NCBI RefSeq assembly: GCF_004210375.1
Contig: NW_027467782.1
Location: 19,757,276 to 19,821,275, forward strand
Source of the DNA: Tachypleus tridentatus
Taxonomy: Eukaryota; Arthropoda; Merostomata; Xiphosura; Limulidae
DNA: 64,000 nucleotides
Reading direction: 5' to 3'
Shown: positions 33,482 through 43,425 of the stretch, one piece after another
Position numbering within the stretch: position 1 is the stretch's first letter
Layout: every line of letters starts with the position of its first letter
Position numbers and translations under genes: made by a program
Notes under the pieces: model-generated
The model's input: only the letters and a program-made list of their open reading frames with translations
The model's database searches: none
What the model was told of the DNA's origin: nothing

Positions 33482-34030
33482 ATGGCCCAGAACTTCTCTT
33501 CCCTCCTGAATGATACCATATTGCGGGTAGCTCGTGGTCAGAGGACGGAGTTCACTCCAGTTTGGGTAATGAGACAAGCAGGACGGTACTTGCCAGAATT
33601 TCGTGAAATAAGAAAATATTTCAGTTTTTTTTTTAACTTTGCATGACTCCTGAACTTGCTTGCCAGGTCACATTACAACCAATAAATCGTTTTAACCAAG
33701 ATGCAGCCATAATATTCTCTGATATTTTAGTCATACCACAAGCACTAGGCATGGCAGTCGATATGCTTCCTGGTGTAGGCCCACATTTCCCCAAACCATG
33801 AGAGAAACCAGATGACTTGTCTCTATTACAAGAAACTCCAAATATGAAGAAAGAACTTGGTTATGTTTTTGATGCTATTACCTTAACCAGGCATTGGCTT
33901 GAGGGTAGAGTTCCCCTTCTGGGATTTTGTGGAGCTCCTTGGACACTTATGGGATACATGATTGAAGGTGGGGGAACAAAAACCATGTCTAAAGCCAAAC
34001 GTAGGCTGTATGAGTGGCAAGTGTGGACTG
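33482..34030 (+). pseudogene. UROD: Uroporphyrinogen decarboxylase retrocopy, N-terminal half
   Basis: UROD removes four carboxyl groups from uroporphyrinogen III in cytosolic haem synthesis. The copy begins at ATG 33482 and gives [20 protein letters not shown], then [20 protein letters not shown] (substrate-binding MRQAGRY motif), then after a frame change at a T10 run (33625-33634) [30 protein letters not shown] (with the FSDIL aspartate), a TGA at 33799, then [40 protein letters not shown] and AKRRLYEW. It then stops resembling UROD. No introns interrupt a span that covers several exons in other animals, so it is most likely a processed copy. The C-terminal region lies upstream instead, in scrambled order. 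Confidence 0.85.
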
Positions 34031-34042
34031 TGATACAACTAT

Positions 34043-34705
34043 GAATTACGAAAACTTTATTTGATGACTGGTGAAAAAGCTAATTTTGTCCAACAGCTGA
34101 ACATTACTGCAAAGAAAACAAACAACTTGGACTTTAAAGCTTTGTTTTTATTAGGTAATGCACCAAGCCGTCTAACGGGACATTGTGACTTTTACTAAAA
34201 TCTCAAAATTCACTTTTTTCCATTCAATAGAACATGTCCACTGCAACCAACGGATCAAGGTGTCATAGCGACGTTTAAAGCTTATTATTTTAAGCGAACA
34301 TTTTCTCAAGCAAGAAAGGCTACAACTAGAGAAGCTGCACTATCTATGACTGAATTGTGGAAACATTACAACATCAGAAGTGCTGTCGAAAACATCAACG
34401 AAGCATGGTTCCAAGTTAGCAAGAGTGACACGAGAGCGACGTGGAAGCACGTTTTGCCTGATGGCGCAAGTCATTCCTTCGGCTTTGAGTCCGAAATTAG
34501 AGATATTTCCGAAGACGTCATCAAAATTGGACACATTATTTATTTCGAGTCTTTGGTCGTGACTAATGTTCGAGAGTGCATTTACACACATTCTCAAACT
34601 CTCGACAATGATACGCTCTTTAATATAGACCAAGATCGGGCATATCAGGAAGAAGAAGAAAGTCCAGATGGTAACGAAGGTGCTAGTGAAGAGCAGGAAG
34701 AATAA
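34043..34705 (+). pseudogene. Tigger-type DDE transposase, C-terminal part
   Basis: One frame of 221 codons, interrupted by one TAA at 34196-34198, reads LYLMTGEKANFVQQL, KKTNNLDFKALFLLGNAPSR, CPLQPTDQGVIATFKAYYFK, TELWKHYNIRSAVENINEAW and an acidic tail ending EEEESPDGNEGASEEQEE. This matches the second half of Tigger/jerky-like pogo transposases: the LLLDNAPxH block, the LQPxDQGVIATFK block, then the W-YNI--AI-NI--AW block. The first block reads LLGNAPSR, so a catalytic aspartate is glycine here; the DQG aspartate is kept. The copy is therefore inactive. It follows the UROD remnant with almost no spacer. Confidence 0.85.
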
Positions 34706-35160
34706 TTTATCTTACTGGAACTTGAAACAATGTTTCGGGCAGTGGAAACTGCTATATACTTAATTATGAATCATGATTCAGACCTGGAGTGCGGTTATAA
34801 AATGTCATTCGATGTTACCGAGAATTGAAATAAAGAAAAAGAAAATGGTGCAACCAAGAAGAGATAGATTTTCTTTAATCAGGAACATTTTAAAATTTTT
34901 ATTTTTTTCAAAATAAAATATTCTTTTAATTTTTCAAAATGACAAAAAATTCAAAAGTTTACAAATTAATATCGCTTTTATTTTACCTCATAACTATTTC
35001 TGTTTTTCTAACTAATCAGGCTTAATTATTTCTACTATGAAAAAATCCCTTATGATACCCACGTATCGTTATTTTTCCTATTGAAACTATTCCCCGTTCA
35101 ATGCGGTTGTGTTTCCCACGCATTAACCGCCCTGTACAAGGTTAGTTTACCGTTAGAAGC
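34706..35160. other. DNA between transposase tail and next unit
   Basis: This interval contains an AATAAAG-like signal at about 34829-34836, which could be the polyadenylation signal of the Tigger unit. Otherwise it is AT-rich with nothing recognised. Confidence 0.4.
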
Positions 35161-35161
35161 G

Positions 35162-35167
35162 TATAAA
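35162..35167 (+). promoter_or_regulatory. TATA box candidate
   Basis: TATAAA within 'agcgtataaatgcagag' lies 85 bp before the first ATG (35252) of the unrecognised transcript-like unit. The GC content rises from here. Confidence 0.4.
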
Positions 35168-35251
35168 TGCAGAGACGAATTGACATCAATAACCTCGTTT
35201 CATTCCTCGGCTAGTAGCTGAAGTGTTTAGACGTGAGAAGTTATCGCTGCC

Positions 35252-35975
35252 ATGTTGTCTTCATCGATCAGTTCAATCCTAGCGTCTCAGTTGACCCCAG
35301 AAAAACCAAAATTCTTCAGCGAGGCGGCATGTTACTGCAGCTTTCAACACTCCAGGACCATGCATATGTATGTAAACCATGCAAAGTAGATATTAACGTT
35401 CAATGCTCTCCTGCCTAAAGTTCACGTTGCCTGTACTCGATATTTATTAAGAACGTTCATTTGTCTTAACTCCTGCTTGAATTCGACATTCTCTGGAAAC
35501 AACAACTTTCACGTAACTCCATGCTGCTCACAGAATTCATTCCAAGACCACAGCATTGCCAACTAACTTTGTTAAAGTTGTGACCGAAGACAAACAAGTA
35601 GCTGATTTTATACTTAAACACGGATGTACCCTACAGTCTTTTCATTTTAGTGCCGAACGCCCCCAACATCGATCAACTAATCTTCAAAATGTCAAGTCTG
35701 TCAATCAGAGTACTTCTATTCCAGTAAGCTTCTCATCTTCATGTATGCCAATTATCTCTGATGCAAGCAGGAATACTTTAATTAATGCTAAGAAGAAAGA
35801 CAATGATTCTCCGACCTACGTAGACGTTACCTTTCAGCAGCGACTCAAACCAAAGAAGACAGCATCCTGCCAAGCTCAACCCACGCTCATTAAGACTGCA
35901 GACGTATCAACCGCTACAAATATCAACATCACGTTCAGCAAGAAGACACAAACTTATGCATCAAGCTGGGAATGA
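35252..35975 (+). pseudogene. Unrecognised transcript-like unit, about 240 codons, two frame breaks
   Basis: From ATG 35252 the frame gives MLSSSISSILASQLTPEKPK and FFSEAACYCSFQHSRTMHMY, then TAG at 35387. It reopens in the same frame (LPKVHVACTRYLLRTFICLN) to about 35560, where the second half takes over in another frame, open from 35517 to 35975: FVKVVTEDKQVADFILKHG, SFHFSAERPQHRSTN, YVDVTFQQRLKPKK and NINITFSKKTQTYASSWE. The second half has no ATG near its start. A TATA box lies upstream and AATAAA at 36005 downstream. Base composition is more gene-like than the surroundings. I do not recognise the family. It may be a gene with two consensus errors, a retrocopy, or a decayed element gene. 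Confidence 0.45.
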
Positions 35976-36004
35976 GAGATTATATTAATGTACTTATCTT
36001 GTGA

Positions 36005-36010
36005 AATAAA
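36005..36010 (+). terminator. Polyadenylation signal candidate
   Basis: AATAAA stands 30 bp after the stop codon of the unrecognised unit at 35252-35975, in 'gtgaaataaatgttaaac'. Spacing fits a short 3' UTR. Confidence 0.45.
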
Positions 36011-36106
36011 TGTTAAACATATTATATTTATAACACTACATCTAGTCCCATGAAAACTTTTAACAATTAGAATAATGTATAGCAATAATATTCAAACCAA
36101 TTTATA

Positions 36107-36200
36107 TGCAAAAACGGCTCGTTTGGGCTGAGAAAACACTTTACATAGAAGAGCGAACAACGTTTCGACCTTCTTCGGTCATCGTCAGGTTCACAAAGAA
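36107..36200 (-). mobile_element. Penelope-type terminus with hammerhead-like hairpin
   Basis: On the minus strand: 'aacctgacgatgaccgaaga' then 'aggtcgaaacgttgttcgct', then 'cttctatgtaaagtg' and 'gagccgtttttgcatat'. The order CTGACGA, a short stem (GACC/GGTC) with a GAAGAA loop, and GAAAC recalls the CUGANGA...GAAA core of hammerhead ribozymes reported in Penelope-like elements. There is one extra U before the stem, so activity is uncertain. Confidence 0.55.
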
Positions 36201-38055
36201 AACCCTTAGCAATCCCTTAGCACAGGAGGTGGGAGAAGTAGTGGTTTGCTATCTTCTCTCTGATAAGTAGCTCAAAATTAAAGATTGTGGCAGGTAGTTT
36301 CAGTAGCTTTTGCCATAAATACAAAATACTGTTTATGATTGTTTATCTTTGAGTAAAGGTTTGGTTTACACTTAAAGTAAGTGACTTATAAGCTGCTACT
36401 TTCTACAAAATCCATAAAGACATTTTGTAAACATAAACAATTACCACTTCCTCACCTACATTTTCTACAATGTGTAGTCGTATTTGTTTTCTTCTGATAA
36501 GTTCAGCTGCTGATGTCCAGTGCATGTCCAGTCATATCTAACAATGATGTCAGTGATGGTGTAAAGTTCAAAAATACAGAAATGTACATAAGTATCTGTA
36601 CTAGCCTGGCTCAGTTTTTTTTTTTCCAATCACACAATAGATACATTTCACAACAGTTAAATATAGCTAAAGATCAAATTGTAGAGTCTTGAGTATCAAT
36701 TTCAATTAGAGAATGTTTTAGTAAAACTCTACTTAAAGATTGGTTTAATGTTATACTTTATTTTTGCTTACTTCATGAATGAACCAGAATACATGTTACT
36801 AATAACTATGACACAGGTTTGACATGGAGGTGTAATTGTAATGAATTTCCACAGCCAAGAAAATTGTATTTGTAACACATGATGGGGTTGCTAATAACAT
36901 TGTGCTAACAAGTATCAAAAGTCCAATGCTCACTGAAATTTTGAAACACTGTTCAGCATAAAATGCTTTAGTATTTGTTTAAGTTGCATAATTGATTATA
37001 TTGCATAGTATAACTGAAATATTCTGCTTTCATACAATATTTGCATAACTTAAGTATCATTCTTCATCATTGTACGTGTTACCGTTGTTATGGCTTCTTT
37101 AGGGTATTTGTTATGACACCGCTAAATGAACAGTTAACAACTTTGGTTTCATTAGGGTATTTGATATGAAGCCACTACATTAACAGTTAACAACTTTGAT
37201 TTCATTAGGGTATTTGACATGAAGCCACTACATTAACTGTTAACAACTTTGATTTCAGTAAGGTATTTGTTGCGACATCTCTAAGTGAGATTAACAGTGG
37301 CTACCGTATTATGTTGGTTGGCGGTTTATGTAAATTTCTGTTTGTTAAACGGTGTGTTACCTGTGGATTATCGATTAATGTATATGTTTGAGAGACTGTC
37401 AGAAAAACCAACTTCAGTCATTAACTCTTTCACTGCCAAGTCCGACTGCAGTCGATCCTACGACTTTGTGACCTTTGCGACTATTGTCAAATTTTTATAT
37501 TGTCTTTTTTATTCATTTTATTCATGGACTGTGTAACTAAAATATCACTCATACTTATTGTATTCTTTGAAATATAAACCTTGATCAAACATTTTTTACC
37601 GTTCTAATATCGAATAAAAGAAACTATTTAGAAGCACCATACTTTTGTTAGAAAGAGCACAGGCTTTCTTGTGGTAAGTCTTAGAGCTCACACCGCTAAA
37701 AACCGGTGGTGGGCACGGCACAGATAGCCCATTCTGTAGCTTTGTGCTTAAAAAAGAAACATAAAAATAAATTTTATCTTAGTCTTTATCAGTACAAATT
37801 GTAGATAAACAGATATTTTATATGTAAACCCTAATACAATTTATACATTTTGGAGAAGACGAGAAAATTTCACCGTATGCTTTGTTCTAATAAAGCGATA
37901 TTTCTGACATATAAAATTCATCATAATTTATATGTTTTTGATGCGTTTGTTTGTAGGTAAGTAGAAAGCTTTGCAATAGACTATTTGTGCTGTGCGCACA
38001 ACGGTTAACAAAATTCGGTTTTTTAGTTCACAGACGTATTGTTGAACAATTAAGG
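36201..38055. other. AT-rich DNA with a 53-bp tandem repeat and a SINE tail
   Basis: Between about 37090 and 37300 a 53-bp unit ('gggtatttgatatgaagcc' ... 'cagttaacaactttg') occurs about 3.4 times, with starts at 37102, 37155, 37208 and 37261. At about 37690-37757 there is a third-type SINE tail ('cacagatagcccattctgta' 'gctttgtgctt'). An 83-codon frame at 37285-37536 is not recognised. No gene can be supported. Confidence 0.55.
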
Positions 38056-38325
38056 GTCCTGGCCTGGCTCGGTGGTTAAGGCGCTCGACCCATAATCTGA
38101 GGATCGTGGGTTCGAATCTCCGTCACACCAAATATGCTCGCCCTTTCAGCATCGGGGGCGAAATAATGTGACGGTCAATCTCACTATTCGTTGGTAAAAG
38201 AGTAGCTCAAGAGTTGGCGGTGGGTGGTGATGACTAGCTGCCTTCCCTTTAGTCTTGCACTGCTAAATTAGGGACGGCTAGCGCAGATAGCCCTCGTGTA
38301 GCTTTGCGCGAAATTAAACAAAATG
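38056..38325 (+). mobile_element. tRNA-derived SINE, family A, full length
   Basis: This is the most complete copy in the window. Its tRNA head has an A box (tggctcggtggttaaggcgc) and a B box (gggttcgaatctccgtcaca). The body is 'tcgccctttcagcatcgggg', 'cactattcgttggtaaaaga', 'gttggcggtgggtggtgatg', 'actagctgccttccctttag', 'ctgctaaattagggacggct' and 'agctttgcgcgaaatt'. Pol III transcription from the internal A and B boxes is expected. The mariner remnant begins directly after its tail. Confidence 0.92.
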
Positions 38326-38336
38326 AAGGAAAAACT

Positions 38337-39545
38337 ATCAGGTCATCCCATAGTAATTTTCAAAAATGTAATACAGAAATTGTATTATCATTTTTGTCTT
38401 TATAAAAGGCTTTAATGACTGAAATATGTAGTAAGACGTGTATAAAATGTTCACACAAATTAAAGAAACTAACCCAACTCCACTTTTAGATCATTTATCA
38501 AATAAACCATTATGAAGATGGATGTGTCTGAGAAGCACATTAAGCATATAATGCTTTATGAATTTAAAAAAGACAACCGTGCAGCCGAAACTACACGAAA
38601 TATTCAAGTTGTTTACGATGCGAAGCCTCTCAATGAAAGAAGATGTCGAAGGTGTTTTCAGAAGTTCAGATCAGGTGACTGCAATTTATGTGATGCGCCA
38701 CGATCAGGTCATCTTATATAGTTTAACGATGACTTGTTGCTGGCTGCACTTGATGGAGACTGTGCTGTAACTGTTAAAGAACTGGCACAGAAGCTAATTT
38801 CAAACCATTCAACATTTCACCGTCATCTACAGCAGCTAGAAAACGTTTCAAAACTTGGCAAAAGGGTCACACATGATTTGAAAGAAGCCAACCTTAGAGC
38901 AAGAGTGGACATTTGCACTTCTCTGCACTCTCGTAAATGTAACTCACCTTTTGGACAGGTTAATGACTGGAGATAGAAAATTGATATTTTATAAAAATTG
39001 TTAAGTGCCGCAGACAATGGCTACGTGCAGGTCGACTGGCTAAAGCACAGCCCAAAATGGACCACCACCCTAGGAAAGTCTTGTTAATCTTTCGGTTGGA
39101 TATTGTTTATGTGATTCACTTTGAATTGCTGCTATTAATGTAACGATTACATAAGACTTCTATTGTCAACAGTTAGAGCGCTCAAAGTTTGCACTGAAAG
39201 AAAGAGGCCTGCTTTGATCAGTTGTAAAGATGTTGTGTAACACCAGGATAATGCACGGCTTCATACAGCAAGGATCACATCTGTAAAGATTAAAGAGCTA
39301 GAGTGGAAAGATTTCCACAACTTCCTTATTCTCCAGACCTTTCCCCATCTGATTATCATCTATTCCGAAGTTTGCAGAACTATCTTGATGGAAAAGAGCT
39401 TGGAACACATGAAATTGTCAAAACTACCTTCTCTGCATTCTTTTCCTCCAAACCCTAATAATTCTATAGAAGTGGCATTCAGAAGCTTGTGAATCGTTGG
39501 CAGGAAGTAATTAATAATAAAGGAACATTACGTTTTCAATAAGAA
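38337..39545 (+). pseudogene. Mariner transposon with decayed transposase
   Basis: A mariner-like inverted end is visible at 38337 ('atcaggtcatcccatagtaa'). The transposase begins near 38518: KHIKHIMLYEFKKDNRAAET and RRCFQKFRSGDCNLCDAPRS (helix-turn-helix and SGDxxxxDxPRSG linker), then LLLAALDGDCAVTVKELAQK. After breaks it gives HQDNARLHTA and YSPDLSPSDYHLFRSLQNYL, with RWQEVINNKG near the end. This is the DD34D layout: the second aspartate (HQDNA) and third (SPSD) are kept, while the first block (normally TGDEKW) has become NDWR plus a stop. Many stops and shifts make it dead. A matching 3' inverted end was not found. Confidence 0.88.
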
Positions 39546-39873
39546 AATATATATTTCAATTCTTCAACAGTTACCATTAGAATGTGAAACACTTATATGA
39601 AGAAAAATAAAAATGCAGCGACCTATTGGCTAAATAACATATTCTTAAGTTTTATGTTACTATTATCAACAAAAGGAAAATTATGGCTCTATAAATTCAA
39701 CACTTTTGGGTTAACTCAAATAATCACAAACAAACCTTTTGCACGTGTTTATCCAGAGATGGCGCTTACCGACAACATAGGTTATATAATGAATCTTGAG
39801 CAATGCGAGTGACTGAGTTTCACTGAGCATTACACGGATAGTGTAGCACTGCTAACGATAAAACGTAGTCACC
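39546..39873. other. Upstream region of the GRHPR-like gene
   Basis: This stretch lies between the mariner remnant and the reductase ATG. It has no recognisable TATA box at a convincing distance. A 71-codon frame (39597-39812) is not recognised. Confidence 0.4.
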
Positions 39874-40981
39874 ATGACAAAATACAAAGTTTTTGTTACT
39901 AGGCCTGACATATCGCAGGAAGTGAACGACATGTTGAGGAAGGTATGTGATGTTGAATTTTATAAAGAACCCAAAACAATACCACGTGAGGCGCTTATTA
40001 AGGGTATTCAGGGAAAGGATATTATTTACTGTTCAACAACAGATATAATCGACAGTGAAGTACTTGATGCAGCTGGACAGCAACTTAAAGTAATCGCGAC
40101 CAATTCTGTCGGGTACGACCATATTGATATTGATGAATGCAGGAAACGCGACATCCTAGTAAGTAATACACCAGGGATACCAACTGATAGCGTTGCCGAA
40201 TTAACAGTTGCTCTTATGCTGATAACTGGGAGACGACTGTTTGAAGCTTCAAACGCTATAAAAAATGGAGAGTGGGTACATATGTGGGAGCCTTATTGGA
40301 TGTGTGGTGTAGGACTTAAAAATGCCACTGTGGGCATCGTGGGCATGGGAAAAATCGGTCAGGCTGTTGCCGAAAGAATTTTATCATTTAAGGTCAATAA
40401 AGTTGTCTACCATGATATACACAAACCTGTTGATGCTGTAGAAAGTATGGGAGCCCGCTTTGTAGAATTTGAAGATCTTCTGAGGGAGTCGGACTTCGTT
40501 CTGTGTACGTGCAATCTGACAGATAAAACAACAGAACTGTTTACTGCTAAGCAGTTTAACCTGATGAAATCTACTGCTATATTTATCAACACGAGCAGAG
40601 GAAAAGTCGTCCAACATGATGATTTATACGATGCCTTAAAACATGGAAAGATCCGTGCTGCTGGTTTGGATGTCATGGTTCCTGAACCGATACCAAAAGA
40701 TCACAGACTCACCACTCTTGGTCCTTCTACCCCACATAGGAACTGCAGAAGTAACAGTTAGACAAAATATGGCTAAACTCGCGGCAAGAAACGTCTTGTC
40801 GTATTGCGATGGGAAAGGTTTGATAACACCGATCCCAGAGTTAAAAGATGTTCAACACAAGGTGGATATAAAAAAACTAGACTCACTCCAAATAGTTACG
40901 TCAAGTTTGGATAAGAATGTAAGACGGTTTCTGTATTATTATTTTAATAGCAAAAATACTGCCTCTCTAAATAAGAGTTGA
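39874..40981 (+). CDS. GRHPR: Glyoxylate/hydroxypyruvate reductase-like dehydrogenase, intronless, one frameshift
   Basis: This is a D-2-hydroxyacid dehydrogenase of the GRHPR branch, which reduces glyoxylate and hydroxypyruvate with NAD(P)H. ATG 39874 (preceded by tagtcacc) opens 282 clean codons: TNSVGYDHIDIDECRKRDIL with NTPG at 98-101, the dinucleotide motif GIVGMGKIGQAVAERI (GxGxxG at 157-162), the substrate arginine in INTSRGKV (R242), and the VPEP glutamate (E271). The frame then shifts at about 40718-40721. Reading on one base later restores VLLPHIGTAEVTVRQNMAKL with the catalytic histidine (40733-40735) and a tail to TGA at 40979-40981. Compared with relatives, two or three residues seem missing at the shift, so a small real deletion is possible. 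The lack of introns suggests a retrocopy, though no poly(A) tract or target repeats are evident. Confidence 0.85.
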
Positions 40982-42762
40982 ATGTAATTATGTTGTTTGT
41001 TTTGTAAGTAGTTCGCTATTAACTAGTAACTAGCTCCCTTTCCTCTACTCTTACACTGCTAAATTAGGGACGTCCAATGTAAATAGCTCTCGAGTAGCTT
41101 CACGCGAAATTCCAAAAACATTCAAGCATCATGGACTTAATGACCAAGCACAATAAGCGTGGAAGTCTCCAAATCACAAGAACGGTTTAGGCCCACCTTG
41201 ATAGACACTGTGTAACAGGTCGAGCACAAAATTATGTCTGTAGTTACTTTCAAATTGTTCCTGTCTACTCACTCTTTTCTTGGATATCTTCATGCTTTGA
41301 CCTTCTCTGCCGAATCACAGGTGAAATCGTTCTATTTAAACTGAAAGATAAGCATTAAAAGATGATAGCGGAAAAATAAAAAAGTTGTCAGTTGTTTAAT
41401 TAATGATTCTGAGAATGTGGCTTTATCGATATGTACTGAATTTACTCTGAACGGTTAGATCTTAGTACTAACTAGTATGGAAACTTGAGAACGTTATATT
41501 TCACTTCGAATTTTATCAATTAGCAAGTGAAACTTGTTTCGAAATTCTATCAAAAAGATACGTCCAAAACCACCCTCTGTAGGAGTTACTGGATTGAAGT
41601 GACTTTTGCGATTCAACAAATTATAAAGACACCCTTGGCTCCTGGGAGACGTGTTAATAACAGAAGAATATATCGAACTTCACTTTCTGCATGTTAACAC
41701 GTTGGCTTGCAAGCTTATTTTACCGACACTTTTTAGGGTCCCATTAGTCATTTTACAATTACTTTTTTAGAAAGAGTGTATGTGTAGCCTTTGCGTCCAA
41801 GCCAATAAGTGGTCTTCTAAAAAGAAAACAGAGAACGACTCACCGGTGGTTCGAGTGAGAGTCAATGTGTTAATAATATCTTGGAATACTATCTATAAAA
41901 ATATAGATTATGGGATTTCGTCAAAGGCACTGATATATAACTGAAACTCAATTATTTATAAATTCTCCTTTGGTTATTAATCTTTGCTTGTAGTTCATTC
42001 CTGAATTTGTTGATGTATGTTGTATATAAACCAGGCTATTTTTGCTTTCAGATGGTTAGTTAAAGTCAAACTGTTTTGTCTGTCTCTAGCCAAATAACAT
42101 ATAGGATGTAATCACACACACACACACACACACACATATATACATACACTTAGTGGCACATGAAAATCTTGTTTTTCGTAGCGAATTGATATTGACACTG
42201 GAGGTGATCAGCTCACATGTATCCTACTTGGCATTGTGTATAATGTAAGACTTTTTTGTTGTTTTAATAACAGTTATCTAATGGTGTCTCAGAAGAGAAA
42301 CCAAACTACTTTCAATCAGGATTTGATGAAGATAATGCGAAGTTACAATAATGAATTTATTCTTACGTTTTTAATATTTGGGTGAAAGTAATCTATGCTT
42401 ATTTGCAGAAATTCATTGCTAATTCATCGATAACAAATACTTTGGCTAATTAACCTTTCTAACGAACAAACGCAGTAATTCTCACTGACTTGCATTGTAC
42501 TAAAACGTTTATTAACTCAATAATTCACTGATTCCGGAAGTTGTATTGTGTGTTTAGTTCTACACACGCCCCATCTCAAGGGAGAGGTGTCTACAGACTA
42601 AGAACACTAGAAATAGACTTTCGATACTTGTGGTGGGCTGACCACAGATGGCCCATTGTGCAGCTTTATGTTTATATACAAGCAAAGAAATTTCTATATA
42701 CTATAGGAAGCACCCAGATTTTACCTTTCATTAAATTTTCTTTTTTGTTTCATCGTGATAAG
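40982..42762. other. Noncoding DNA with SINE pieces
   Basis: At 41029-41118 there is the 3' part of a family A SINE on the + strand. A CA microsatellite lies at about 42114-42136. A third-type SINE tail lies at about 42620-42690 ('gtggtgggctgaccacagat' 'ggcccattgtgcagctttat'). No gene is supported. Confidence 0.6.
41029..41118 (+). mobile_element. SINE family A, 3' part
   Basis: The copy retains 'ctcttacactgctaaattag', 'ggacgtccaatgtaaatagc' and 'gtagcttcacgcgaaattcc'. The tRNA head and central body are absent. Confidence 0.8.
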
Positions 42763-43028
42763 TTTGTTTTGGAATTTCGCACAAAGCTACTCGAGGGCTA
42801 TCTGTGCTAGCCGTCCCTAATTTAGCAATGTAAGACTAGAGGGAAGGCAGCTAGTCATCACCACCCACCGCCAACTCTTGGGCTACTCTTTTACCAACGA
42901 ATAGTGGGATTGACCGCCACATTATGCGCCCCCACGGCTGGGAGAGCGAACATATTTAGCGCGACGCGGGCGCGAACCCGCGACCCTCGCATTACGAGTC
43001 GCACGCCTTACGCGCTTGGCCATGCCAA
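42763..43028 (-). mobile_element. tRNA-derived SINE, family A, full length
   Basis: In minus orientation it has tRNA head, 'gctctcccagccgtgggggc', 'cactattcgttggtaaaaga' and the tail 'gctttgtgcgaaattcc'. The head region is CpG-rich (gcgacgcgggcgcgaacccg). All blocks of the family are present. Confidence 0.9.
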
Positions 43029-43189
43029 TGCGAATAATAATTTAGCAACTTACATAAAATACGCCGAAAAGTTATCAATTTGATTTATTTTTGCCAGTTT
43101 AATTAGCTAAAACAGACATAAAAACTACCGAAAAAATGTCTTTCATTGTAATAACATGGACGAATATGAATCTTGTGGTTGTTACAAAA

Positions 43190-43425
43190 CCCAATTCGCA
43201 ATGTGCGGGTCGTGGGTCCGATTCTTTCTCACTGAACCCGCTCACTCTTTCAGCCGTGGGAGTGTTATAATATAATGGTTAACCCTTTATTCGTTGGTAA
43301 AGAGTAGTCCAAGAGTTAGAGGCGGGAGGTGTTGAATAGCTGCTTTCTCCCTAGTTCATCATTGCTATATTAAGATCGGTTAATCCAAATAGCTCTTGTG
43401 TAGCTTGGCGCGAAATTCAGAACAA
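43190..43425 (+). mobile_element. SINE family A, strongly diverged copy
   Basis: The blocks 'ctttattcgttggtaaagag', 'tagtccaagagttagaggcg' and 'tagcttggcgcgaaattcag' are recognisable. The head (gtcgtgggtccgattctttc) is mutated. It is older than the neighbouring copies. Confidence 0.75.

Noticed and set aside
37425-37480. PiggyBac-like end (ttaactctttcactgccaag)
   Set aside because: A TTAA followed by a CTTTCACTGCC-like word is suggestive, but I found no matching inverted end or transposase nearby.
38056-38130. Genuine tRNA gene
   Set aside because: The A and B boxes are good, but the acceptor stem does not pair cleanly and the same head is joined to the SINE body at many sites in the window.
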